From Prevotella sp. (GTDB taxonomy: Bacteria; Bacteroidota; Bacteroidia; Bacteroidales; Bacteroidaceae): a stretch of DNA of 64,000 bases. The stretch spans positions 62,001-126,000 of the forward strand of contig JAFRPY010000010.1 of assembly GCA_017428925.1 (NCBI GenBank), written 5' to 3'. The notes beneath the pieces were generated by a model. The model did not search any database. It was not told where the DNA came from and saw only the letters and a list, made by a program, of their open reading frames with translations. A program made the position numbers and the translations under genes. Positions 52,253-61,466 of the stretch are shown piece by piece. Numbering within the stretch: position 1 is the stretch's first letter; each line of letters opens with the position of its first letter.

Positions 52253-55200
52253 ATGGGAAGACTGAAGCTGATAGTGATGGTGATGGCACTGGTGAGCATG
52301 AATATGCTTGCCTGGACAGCTGCGCCCTGGCTTCAGGACGACCCCAGAAGAAACCGACAGCAGAGGACGACTATTCCGCAAGAAACGGAAGTCCCCCTAA
52401 ATCCCCCCAAGGGGGGGACTTCTGGAAAGGAGAGGGGAGGGAAGAGGGATTCTACCCTCACGATGCTTCCCTCACTTCTAATCGAAGACGAGGAGATTCC
52501 TGACTCGCTGCTGCATCCGCGATGGAGGATTCAGCGCACGCAACCTGTTACGGAGGAAGACTTGAAGCGCGATGCCACCGACCTGAGCATGCCCGAAAAC
52601 ATTGAGCAGAAGGTGGAGTATAACGATACGCTGGGAGGTTATTTGATTGGTTCGAAGATGGGCGGCCGCTATCTGGGTGCGCCCGTGCTGATGACGGCAG
52701 AGGAGTTCGGCGAATGGTGCAACAGACAATTGCGCCGCGATTTCTTCCGTAAGAAGAACGACGAGATTTACCAGGCCAAGGGTAAGGAGAAGTTCGACTT
52801 CACCGACATGCACTTTGATTTGGGACCTGCCGAGAAGATATTCGGTCCGGGCGGTGTGCGCGTGAAAACGCAGGGAACGGCTGAGCTGAAGCTGGGTGCC
52901 ACGATGAAGAATGTGGACAATCCGTCGCTGCCCATCCGCAACCGCAAGACCACAACGATGAACTTCGACGAGAAGATTAACCTGAGCGTCAACGGAAAAG
53001 TGGGCGACAAGGTGAACATGAACCTGAACTACAACACCGATGCCACATTTGACTACGACGCCCAGAACATGAAACTGAAATACGACGGCAAGGAAGACGA
53101 AATCATCAAACTGGTGGAAGGCGGTAACGTGACGTTCCCATCCAATTCTTCGCTGATAAGGGGAGCTTCGAGTCTGTTTGGTATCCGCACCGACTTGCAG
53201 TTCGGAAAGCTGAAGCTGCAGACGGTGGTTTCGCAGAAGAAATCATCGTCGAAGAGCGTTTCGGGAAAGGGTGGCACGCAGATGACTCCCTTCGAGATGG
53301 ATGTGTCGGAATACGAAGAGAACCGCCACTTCTTCCTCTCAAAATTCTTCCGCGAGAAATACAATGCCGCGATGAAAAAACTGCCCAACGTGGTGACGGG
53401 CATTACCATCAACCGCGTGGAGGTGTGGGTGACCAACAAGACGGGAAACACATCGAACACCCGACACATCGTGGCGCTTAACGACCTTGGCGACGGACCA
53501 TCGGATGCCATTCCTGCTGCCAACAATGCCAGTTCGCTTTATTCGCTGCTGACCACCACATACGCCGATGCCCGAAACATTGATCAGACCACCACGGTGC
53601 TCGACGGGCACGACGGACTCGAAGGCGGCTTCTCGTATGAGAAGATGGAGAGCGTAAGGCTGCTCAGCTCGTCGGAGTACACGGTGAACAAGGCGATGGG
53701 CTATATCTCGCTGAAAACGGCCTTGCAGACCGACCAGGTGCTGGCCGTGGCCTACGAATATACATACAACGGACAGGTTTATCAGGTGGGTGAGTTTGCT
53801 GCCGATGTTACGGGCGACACATCGAGTGCGCTTTACGTGAAGTCATTGAAAAACACCAGCCAGACACCCTCGATGTCGAACTGGAAGCTGATGATGCGCA
53901 ATGTGTACTATCTGGCCTCTTCCGTAGAAAAGGAAAAGTTCCGCCTCGACGTGAAGTTCCAGAGCGATACGGCGGGCGTGTATCTTTCGTATATCCCCGA
54001 AAAACAGGTGAAGGACATGACGCTGATAAAGCTGTTGGGAGCCGACCGTCTGGACAATAACGACAAGGCCCATCCCAATGGCTATTTCGACTATGTGAAT
54101 GGCTATACGGTGTCAAACGGCCGCGTGTTCTTCCCCTCGGTTGAGCCGTTCGGAAAAGACCTTTGCAACACTTTGGAAAGGTATGGCGTGGAAAAGTCGG
54201 TGGCCGAAAAATATGCCTTCACCGAACTTTACGACACCACGAAGGTGGCCGCCAAGCAGGTTGCCGAGAAAGACAAGTATCTGCTGAAGGGACAGTTCCG
54301 CGGCACGAGGGCAAAGGTGTATTCGCTGGGTGCCTATAATGTGCCGCAAGGTTCGGTGGTGGTGAGGGCCAACGGACAGGAACTGACCGAAGGCGTTGAC
54401 TATAGCGTGAACTACAGTGCCGGCGAGGTGACAATTCTGAATCAGAGCCTGCTCGATTCCGATGCACAGATTACGGCATCATACGAGTCGAACACCGACT
54501 ATGGACAAATGCGCAAGACCATGCTCGGCATGAACTGGGAATACGATTTCTCGAAGAACTTCCAGTTGAGCGGAACGATTCAGCATCTCTCGGAACAGTC
54601 GCTGACCACGAAGGTGGCCATGGGTTCGGAACCGCTGAACAACACCCTGTGGGGAGTGAACATGAACTGGAAGAAGGAAAGCCAGTGGCTGACGAATGTA
54701 CTCGACAAACTTCCCGGCCTGCATCTTACCCAGCCATCGCAAATTACCTTCACCGGGGAGTTTGCCCAGCTCATTGCCGGACAGCCCAGCGGCACTCAGG
54801 ACAATGCCTCATACGTGGATGACTTCGAGAATACCGCCAACGCCATCGACGTGTCGGCACCCACATCGTGGATTATTTCCAGTGTGCCGTCGCCGATGCA
54901 GTACAGCTCTGACAAGACTTCGGTGAAGAGCGGCTACGATCGTGCACTGTTGGCATGGTACAATATCGACCCGCTGTTTACCCGCCAGAGTTCGTCGCTC
55001 ACTCCAGGCCACATCCGCAGCGACCTCGAACAGCTCTCCAACCATTATGTGCGCGAGGTTTATGTGCGCGAGCTTTTCCCTAACCGCGACCAGAGCACCT
55101 ACAGCGGTGCCACGTCGCCGCAGCCCATTCTGAACCTTGCCTATTATCCGCAGGAGCGCGGTCCCTACAACCTGGATACCAACCTGAATCCCGACGGAAC

Positions 55201-58200
55201 GCTGCCAAATCCGTCGAAGCGATGGGGTGGTATGATGCGCAAACTGGACACCAACGATTTCGAGACGGCTAACGTAGAATATATTGAGTTCTGGCTGATG
55301 GACCCATTCGCCTATACTGGCGACGACCGCAGCTATGGCGGCGAACTGTATATCGACCTTGGAGAAGTGAGCGAGGACGTGCTCCACGATGGCAAGAAGT
55401 TCGACGAGAGCAGCATTTCCGTCGACGGCACCAACAAGTACACCACCACGCAATGGGGAAAAATTTCCACCTCGTCGATAGAGACATACGCTTTTGCCAC
55501 TACTACCGGAAGCCGTGCCTTGCAGGATGTGGGATTCAACGGTTTGAACGACGAGGAAGAACGGAGTTTTGGCGACTATCAGGCTTTCTTGCAGGCCATA
55601 CGTCCAGTGGTGAGCGACTCGGCATATCAGGCCATTGCCGCCGACCCTGCAAACGACAACTACCACTATTTCCGCGGCAGCGACTACGACCAGCAGGAGG
55701 CAAGCATTCTCGACCGCTACAAGCGCATCAACATGCCACAGGGAAACTCTCCCGACAGCGAGACGCGTACAGAGGGCTACGACACTTCTTACAAAACGAC
55801 GCCCGACGTGGAAGACATCAATCTGGACCACACGCTGAACGAGTATGAGAAGTATTTCCACTACCATGTGAGCCTGCATCCGGGCGACACCATCCTGGGA
55901 CAAAACCATATCGTCGACAAGCGCATCGCCCGTCCCATCCTGCGCAATGGCAAGCAGGGCTACGTTACCTGGTATCTGTATCGCATTCCACTCGACAAAT
56001 GGGAAGATAAGTATGGTTCTATCAGCGACTTCTCGAGTATTCGTTTCATGCGAATGTACCTGACGGGATTCGAAAAGCCCGTCGTGCTCCGTTTTGGTAC
56101 TCTCGACCTCGTTCGCGGCGAGTGGCGTGTATATGAACAGCCGCTCAACACCGGTGCATCCACGGGTGGCGAGATGGCGGTGAGTGCCGTCAACATCGAG
56201 GAGAACAACGACAAGACTCCCGTCAACTACGTTTTGCCTCCGGGCATCCGCCGCGAGCAGGATCCCACGCAGCCACAGCTCGTGGAGAGCAACGAGCAGG
56301 CATTGTCGATGCAGGTGACGAACATGGGCAATGGCGAGTCGAAAGCCGTATATAAAAGTGTTTCGCTCGACATGCGACAGTACAAGCGCCTGCAGATGTT
56401 TGTCCATGCCAATGCCACAGAGCAGAACGTCACGAACCTGAAGGACAAGGAGCTGGCCGTCTTCGTGCGTCTGGGTAGCGACTACAAGAACAACTACTAC
56501 GAGTATCTTATCCCGCTCGACCTTACGCCCGCCGGACGCTACGACCGCTATTCATCCGATGACTGCCGTGCGGTGTGGCCAGAGAACAATATGCTCGATG
56601 TGCCGCTCGACATTTTCACCTCGGTGAAGAAAGCCCGCAACAAGGCCAAGGCCGAGAATCCCTCGCTTTATGGCTACCATATCCCATATTCCTACACAGA
56701 CCCCAACCGTCCGAACAACACCGTCACCGTGGTGGGTAACCCGACGCTGGGCGACGTGAAGACGATGATGGTGGGTGTGCGCAACCTCTCGGCCCAGCCG
56801 AAGTCTGGCGAGGTGTGGGTGAATGAGCTTCGTCTGCAGGAATACAACAACACTGGCGGATGGGCTGCACAGGGTGCCGTCAACGTACAGCTTTCCGATT
56901 TGGGAACGGTCAATATGAGCGGTAAGTATATGAGTGAGGGATTTGGCGGACTCGAAGAGGGCGTGGCACAGCGTTCCACCGAGAACTACGGCTCGTATAG
57001 CCTGACCACCAACCTTGAGCTGGGCAAGTTCTTCCCCGACAAGGCCAAGGTCAGCGCTCCCCTCTATTATTCGGTGACGAAGGAACGCTCATCACCCAAG
57101 TATAACCCTCTTGATACCGACATGAAGCTCGATGATGCGCTCGAGTCGGTGGATTCCCACGAAAAGGACTCATTGGAGAATATCGCGGTGACCAAGACAA
57201 CGCGCACCAATTTCTCGCTGTCCAACATGCGTGTGGGCATTGCTACCAAGCGCCATCCCATGCCCTACGACCCCGCCAACCTCTCCTTCTCCTACAGTCA
57301 CTCGCATAGCCACACACAGGGCGAGACCACCGTCTACGAGAACGAAGACCAGTGGCGCGGTGCGCTCAACTACAGCTATACACCCGTCTACAAGGCGTGG
57401 GAACCCTTCAAGAAGCCTTTTGCCAAGAAAAAGTCGAAATGGCTGGATATACTGAAGCGTTTCGGACTCAACTGGCTGCCGCAGAACATCTCCTTCAATA
57501 CCGAGATGACGCGCCACTATCGCGAGTTGCAGGAGCGTGACATGGAGCAGCTGAGCGACTCACAGCTTCCGCTCGTCTTCTCCGAGCAGTTCCTTTGGAA
57601 CCGCGACTTCTCCATCAGGTGGGACCTCACGAAGAATCTCCACATGAACTTCCAGAGTGCCACCCATGCCCAGATAGAAGAGCCCTACACCGTCATCAAC
57701 AAAGACCTGTATCCCACGCAGTATGAAGCATGGAAAGACTCCGTATGGACCAGCATCAAACAGCTGGGGACGCCACTTGACTATCAGCAGAACTTTACGG
57801 CCAGCTACCAGCTGCCGCTGAACCTCATACCCATTTTCGACTGGGTGAATGCCAATGCCTCGTATAACGCTACCTACCGGTGGATGCGCGGAACCTCCGA
57901 CGAAGACGGTACTTCTTACGGCAATACCATCTCGAACACCCGTCAGATAACCATCGACGGCACTTTCAGTATGGAGAAGCTCTACAACCAAATCCCCTTC
58001 CTGAAAAAGACAAACGAGAGGTTCAACAAGACCGCAAAGAAGACTTCGAATACAAGGACGAAGGCCAAGACGTCGGATAAAGACAAGAAAGACGACAAAG
58101 ACCAGAAGAAGGACGAGAAGGCCCTGCCCAAAAACAAGCGGGCGTTTGAGAAAGAAATCACACTGCTCCCCGACACCACCATTACCGTCGACCACGGAAA

Positions 58201-59854
58201 GAAAAGCAAACGGCTCATCGTCTCGGCAAAGACCAAGGATGGCAAGGCTTTCCGCGTAAAATACAAGGTGGTAGACCAAAACAAGATAAAGATAACCACG
58301 AAGGTGGATTCACAGACGGTGTTGAAAATCGCCGTCGCTGCCAAGGAGAGCAACGAAAACAAGTCGTGGTACAAGACCGCGCAGGTGCTCGCACGCGGTC
58401 TGATGATGGTGCGCAACGTGTCGTTCAACTATCGCGACCAGTACTCTATGGCACTTCCCGGATTCCTTCCCATGATAGGCGATGCCTTCGGACAACGCCG
58501 TGGCGACCTGATGTCGCCGGGCCTCGATTTTGCCTTCGGCTTGGTAGGCGACGGCTATATCAACAAAGCCGCCGAGAACAACTGGCTGCTGATGTCAGAC
58601 AACATTGCCACTCCTGCCACCACCAATTCCACGAGAGACCTTCAGCTGAAGATGACGCTTGAGCCCGTGAGAGACCTGAAAATCGACCTCAATGCCTCAC
58701 ACACCCAGACAAAGGCCCGCAGCATACAGTATATGTACAGCGGCATGCCCGCCATCCAGAGCGGAACCTTCTCGATGACCACCCTTTCACTTGGCTCTGC
58801 ACTTGAAGGCATCGGCGACGCCAATTCAGGCTACCACAGCAGTACTTTCGACAAATTCTGCAACTCGATAGAAGGATTCCGCGAACGTGTGCAGTCACGC
58901 TACGAGGGCACCACATATCCCGCATCCTCATCTTGGCCGGGACTCTCCGGGAAAACCTACGATGCCGCCAACGGCGCGGTGCTTCCCTATAGCGGTGACG
59001 TGCTCATCCCTGCATTCCTCAATGCCTATACGGCAGGCAATTCCGGTCTCGACATTTTCCCCACCATTGCCCACATGTTGCCCAACTGGAGCATCCGCTA
59101 CAGCGGCCTTGGGCAACTCCCGTGGTTCAGCCAGCGTTTCAAGAGCGTCAACATCAACCACGCCTACAAGAGCATCTATGCCGTGGGTGCCTATACCACC
59201 TACAGCACCTTCATGGAGTATATGAACGGGCTGGGATTCGTCAGCGACGTCACTACAGGCAACCCCGTTCCCTCGTCGATGTACAGCGTCTCTACCGTGA
59301 GTATCAACGAGGCCTTCTCACCGCTGCTGGGCATCGACCTCACGTTCCTCAACAACCTCACCTGCAAGTTCGAGTACCGCACCACGCGCGTTATCACCCT
59401 CTCCATGACCTCCGTGCAAATCAACGAGGCACTTTCGAAAGACTGGGTAGTGGGCATGGGCTACAAGATCAGCAACTTCAACCTCTTCGGGCTTGGCGGT
59501 TCATCTTCACGCAAAGTGAAAGGAAAAAACAGCAAGAAAAACCAGGAAAACGAGAATAAGCAAAGCACCACGACGAAGAAGGGTGGGGTGAACCACGACC
59601 TGAACCTCCGCCTCGACTTCAGTTTCCGCAACCAGGCCTCCATTAGCCGTGACATTGCCACCATGACAAGTGCTGCCTCCAGCGGAAACAAGGCCATCAA
59701 ACTGGCCTTCAATGCCGACTACAGTCTCTCGCGGATGCTCACCATGAGTTTCTACTACGACCAGCAGACCAACACCCCACTGCTCTCGTCGTCGAGCTAT
59801 CCTACCACCACGCGCGACTTCGGCCTCTCACTGAAGTTCTCGCTGACCAGATGA
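52253..59854 (+). CDS. sprA: SprA/Sov, outer-membrane translocon of the type IX secretion system
   Basis: 2533 residues, close to SprA and Sov (about 2400-2500). Signal peptide (MALVSMNMLAW core), then FDFTDMHFDLGPAEKIFGPGGVRVKTQGTAELKLG and IRNRKTTTMNFDEKINLSVNGKVGDKVNMNLNYNTDATFD, the conserved N-terminal part; AYEYTYNGQVYQVGEFAADV; QSLLDSDAQITASYESN; YVDDFENTANAIDVSAP; and a C-terminal barrel ending RDFGLSLKFSLTR. SprA forms the 36-strand pore for T9SS cargo. Residues about 47-63 (PLNPPKGG and flanks) are encoded by a GC-rich palindrome inserted in frame. A Lys/Asp-rich low-complexity segment occurs near 1930-1965 (KTSDKDKKDDKDQKKDEK). Confidence 0.96.
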   Translation: MGRLKLIVMVMALVSMNMLAWTAAPWLQDDPRRNRQQRTTIPQETEVPLNPPKGGTSGKERGGKRDSTLTMLPSLLIEDEEIPDSLLHPRWRIQRTQPVTEEDLKRDATDLSMPENIEQKVEYNDTLGGYLIGSKMGGRYLGAPVLMTAEEFGEWCNRQLRRDFFRKKNDEIYQAKGKEKFDFTDMHFDLGPAEKIFGPGGVRVKTQGTAELKLGATMKNVDNPSLPIRNRKTTTMNFDEKINLSVNGKVGDKVNMNLNYNTDATFDYDAQNMKLKYDGKEDEIIKLVEGGNVTFPSNSSLIRGASSLFGIRTDLQFGKLKLQTVVSQKKSSSKSVSGKGGTQMTPFEMDVSEYEENRHFFLSKFFREKYNAAMKKLPNVVTGITINRVEVWVTNKTGNTSNTRHIVALNDLGDGPSDAIPAANNASSLYSLLTTTYADARNIDQTTTVLDGHDGLEGGFSYEKMESVRLLSSSEYTVNKAMGYISLKTALQTDQVLAVAYEYTYNGQVYQVGEFAADVTGDTSSALYVKSLKNTSQTPSMSNWKLMMRNVYYLASSVEKEKFRLDVKFQSDTAGVYLSYIPEKQVKDMTLIKLLGADRLDNNDKAHPNGYFDYVNGYTVSNGRVFFPSVEPFGKDLCNTLERYGVEKSVAEKYAFTELYDTTKVAAKQVAEKDKYLLKGQFRGTRAKVYSLGAYNVPQGSVVVRANGQELTEGVDYSVNYSAGEVTILNQSLLDSDAQITASYESNTDYGQMRKTMLGMNWEYDFSKNFQLSGTIQHLSEQSLTTKVAMGSEPLNNTLWGVNMNWKKESQWLTNVLDKLPGLHLTQPSQITFTGEFAQLIAGQPSGTQDNASYVDDFENTANAIDVSAPTSWIISSVPSPMQYSSDKTSVKSGYDRALLAWYNIDPLFTRQSSSLTPGHIRSDLEQLSNHYVREVYVRELFPNRDQSTYSGATSPQPILNLAYYPQERGPYNLDTNLNPDGTLPNPSKRWGGMMRKLDTNDFETANVEYIEFWLMDPFAYTGDDRSYGGELYIDLGEVSEDVLHDGKKFDESSISVDGTNKYTTTQWGKISTSSIETYAFATTTGSRALQDVGFNGLNDEEERSFGDYQAFLQAIRPVVSDSAYQAIAADPANDNYHYFRGSDYDQQEASILDRYKRINMPQGNSPDSETRTEGYDTSYKTTPDVEDINLDHTLNEYEKYFHYHVSLHPGDTILGQNHIVDKRIARPILRNGKQGYVTWYLYRIPLDKWEDKYGSISDFSSIRFMRMYLTGFEKPVVLRFGTLDLVRGEWRVYEQPLNTGASTGGEMAVSAVNIEENNDKTPVNYVLPPGIRREQDPTQPQLVESNEQALSMQVTNMGNGESKAVYKSVSLDMRQYKRLQMFVHANATEQNVTNLKDKELAVFVRLGSDYKNNYYEYLIPLDLTPAGRYDRYSSDDCRAVWPENNMLDVPLDIFTSVKKARNKAKAENPSLYGYHIPYSYTDPNRPNNTVTVVGNPTLGDVKTMMVGVRNLSAQPKSGEVWVNELRLQEYNNTGGWAAQGAVNVQLSDLGTVNMSGKYMSEGFGGLEEGVAQRSTENYGSYSLTTNLELGKFFPDKAKVSAPLYYSVTKERSSPKYNPLDTDMKLDDALESVDSHEKDSLENIAVTKTTRTNFSLSNMRVGIATKRHPMPYDPANLSFSYSHSHSHTQGETTVYENEDQWRGALNYSYTPVYKAWEPFKKPFAKKKSKWLDILKRFGLNWLPQNISFNTEMTRHYRELQERDMEQLSDSQLPLVFSEQFLWNRDFSIRWDLTKNLHMNFQSATHAQIEEPYTVINKDLYPTQYEAWKDSVWTSIKQLGTPLDYQQNFTASYQLPLNLIPIFDWVNANASYNATYRWMRGTSDEDGTSYGNTISNTRQITIDGTFSMEKLYNQIPFLKKTNERFNKTAKKTSNTRTKAKTSDKDKKDDKDQKKDEKALPKNKRAFEKEITLLPDTTITVDHGKKSKRLIVSAKTKDGKAFRVKYKVVDQNKIKITTKVDSQTVLKIAVAAKESNENKSWYKTAQVLARGLMMVRNVSFNYRDQYSMALPGFLPMIGDAFGQRRGDLMSPGLDFAFGLVGDGYINKAAENNWLLMSDNIATPATTNSTRDLQLKMTLEPVRDLKIDLNASHTQTKARSIQYMYSGMPAIQSGTFSMTTLSLGSALEGIGDANSGYHSSTFDKFCNSIEGFRERVQSRYEGTTYPASSSWPGLSGKTYDAANGAVLPYSGDVLIPAFLNAYTAGNSGLDIFPTIAHMLPNWSIRYSGLGQLPWFSQRFKSVNINHAYKSIYAVGAYTTYSTFMEYMNGLGFVSDVTTGNPVPSSMYSVSTVSINEAFSPLLGIDLTFLNNLTCKFEYRTTRVITLSMTSVQINEALSKDWVVGMGYKISNFNLFGLGGSSSRKVKGKNSKKNQENENKQSTTTKKGGVNHDLNLRLDFSFRNQASISRDIATMTSAASSGNKAIKLAFNADYSLSRMLTMSFYYDQQTNTPLLSSSSYPTTTRDFGLSLKFSLTR
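52391..52440. repeat. GC-rich palindrome inserted in frame in sprA
   Basis: GTCCCCC TAAAT CCCCCC AA GGGGGGG AC, then ACTTCTGGAAAGGAGAGGGGAGGG. The sequence shares ACTTCTGGAAA with other copies and lies in the variable region just after the SprA signal peptide, where extra residues are likely tolerated. Confidence 0.8.
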
Positions 59855-59891
59855 CCAGACAACTATTTATTCATCCTAAACATTATAGCTT

Positions 59892-61397
59892 ATGAAAAGA
59901 AAACTATCCAACTTTTTACTGCTGCTTGTGCTCAGCGCGTGGTCGCTGCCGTCGTTTAGCGATGCAGTGGGCGAGATTCGTCCAAAGCTCGTCGTCGGCA
60001 TCGCCGTCGACCAGATGCGATGGGACTACCTTTACCGTTTTTGGGACGACTACACTGACGATGGTTTCAAGCGCATGCTCCGCGAAGGATACTCTTTCGA
60101 GAATTGTCAGATTAACTACATTCCCTCGGTGACGGCCGTTGGCCACACGTCGCTCTTTACCGGCTCGGTGCCCAGCATCCACGGCATCGCCGGCAACAAT
60201 TTCTGGAAAGATAATGGCATGACCTACTGCTGCCGCGACACCACCGTGCAGACCGTCGGCTCTTCGTCCAAGAAAGCCGGACAGATGTCGCCCTGCAATC
60301 TCTGGGTGACCACCATCGGCGACGAGCTCAAGACCGCCACCTCATGGAAGTCAAAGGTAGTTGGCGTGTCCTTCAAGGACCGTGCCGCCATCCTTCCTGC
60401 CGGTCATAGTGCCGATGCCGCCTACTGGTTCGACAAAGATGCCAAGTGTTTCATTACCAGCACCTATTACATGGACAAACTGCCTGGATGGGCGAGTGCT
60501 TACAACGAGAAAATAAACAAGAAACTCTCCATCGACGACATTCAGTACCAGCCCTATGGAAACCTGATTGTCGAAGAGATGGCAAAGGCCGCTATCAAGG
60601 GCGAGCGCCTCGGACAGCGTGCCGATCAGACTGACATGCTCACCGTCAGTTTCTCCTGTCCTGACATCACCGGCCATAAGTTTGGAACCCACCACGAACT
60701 TACCTACAAGCAGTATATCGGGCTCGACAAGCAGTTGGCCGATTTCTTCGACTTCCTCGACCGCACGGTGGGGAAAGGTCAGTGGCTGGCATTCCTCAGT
60801 GCCGACCATGGTGCCGCCAACGGCATTGAGCAGAACAAGACCCACAAGATTCCTGCCGGCGACTTCAACGATGGCTCTGGCATTAAGCAACTGGGCGAAC
60901 TCCTTGCTCAGAAATTCTCCACCTCTGAGAAACTCATCTCAGCCTTCTTCGACTACAAGCTGAAACTCAACCGTGAGGCCATCCAGCGTTCAGGACTGAA
61001 AGAGTGTGAGGTAAAGAAGGCCATCATCGATTTCTTCAATGCCGACTCGCGCGTATTGTACGCTATCAACCTCGAGCAGGCAGGTTCCGCATCCATACCT
61101 TCCTATATCCGCGAGAAAATCCTCAACGGCTACAACCATGAGCGTTCAGGTGACATACAGCTCATCCTGAAACCCCAGCATTACAGCGGATGGAAAGATA
61201 TCGGCCAAGGCACCACTCATGGCCTGTGGAATCCCTACGACTGCCACATCCCGTTTGTGCTGATGGGGTGGGGCGTCAGTCATGGTGCCAGCAACCACGA
61301 GGTTCACATCACCGACATTGCCCCCACCGTCTGCTCCCTCATCCACATCCAGATGCCCAGCGGCTGCATAGGACAGGGCGTTTACGAACCAAAATGA
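59892..61397 (+). CDS. PafA-type alkaline phosphatase
   Basis: 501 residues with a signal peptide (cleavage near SFSDA). Alkaline-phosphatase superfamily: VVGIAVDQMRWDYLYRFWDDYTDDGFKRML with a metal-binding Asp; nucleophile Thr in PSVTAVGHTSLFTGSVPSIHGIAGNNFW; VSFKDRAAILPAGHSADAAYWFD with the Lys and Arg that contact phosphate in PafA; SCPDITGHKFG, LSADHGA and the final GTTHGLWNPYDCHIPFVLMG for the second zinc site. Known PafA proteins (about 520-550 residues) are calcium-stimulated periplasmic phosphate-monoester hydrolases that supply phosphate. It lies 37 bp after sprA, so cotranscription is possible. Confidence 0.92.
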   Translation: MKRKLSNFLLLLVLSAWSLPSFSDAVGEIRPKLVVGIAVDQMRWDYLYRFWDDYTDDGFKRMLREGYSFENCQINYIPSVTAVGHTSLFTGSVPSIHGIAGNNFWKDNGMTYCCRDTTVQTVGSSSKKAGQMSPCNLWVTTIGDELKTATSWKSKVVGVSFKDRAAILPAGHSADAAYWFDKDAKCFITSTYYMDKLPGWASAYNEKINKKLSIDDIQYQPYGNLIVEEMAKAAIKGERLGQRADQTDMLTVSFSCPDITGHKFGTHHELTYKQYIGLDKQLADFFDFLDRTVGKGQWLAFLSADHGAANGIEQNKTHKIPAGDFNDGSGIKQLGELLAQKFSTSEKLISAFFDYKLKLNREAIQRSGLKECEVKKAIIDFFNADSRVLYAINLEQAGSASIPSYIREKILNGYNHERSGDIQLILKPQHYSGWKDIGQGTTHGLWNPYDCHIPFVLMGWGVSHGASNHEVHITDIAPTVCSLIHIQMPSGCIGQGVYEPK

Positions 61398-61430
61398 TGA
61401 ATTTGAAGAATTAGAAAAATGGAATTAATT

Positions 61431-61463
61431 AAAAAGCCATCTCTTTGCGGGAGATGGCTTTTT
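61431..61463. terminator. Bidirectional rho-independent terminator
   Basis: AAAAAGCCATCTC (61431-61443) pairs perfectly with GAGATGGCTTTTT (61451-61463). It serves the phosphatase gene on the plus strand and nadB on the minus strand. Confidence 0.92.
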
Positions 61464-61466
61464 AAA

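Noticed and set aside
54809-56407. Long 532-codon open frame on the minus strand
   Set aside because: It lies wholly antisense to sprA and has no ribosome binding site or domain; it reflects codon bias of the sense gene.
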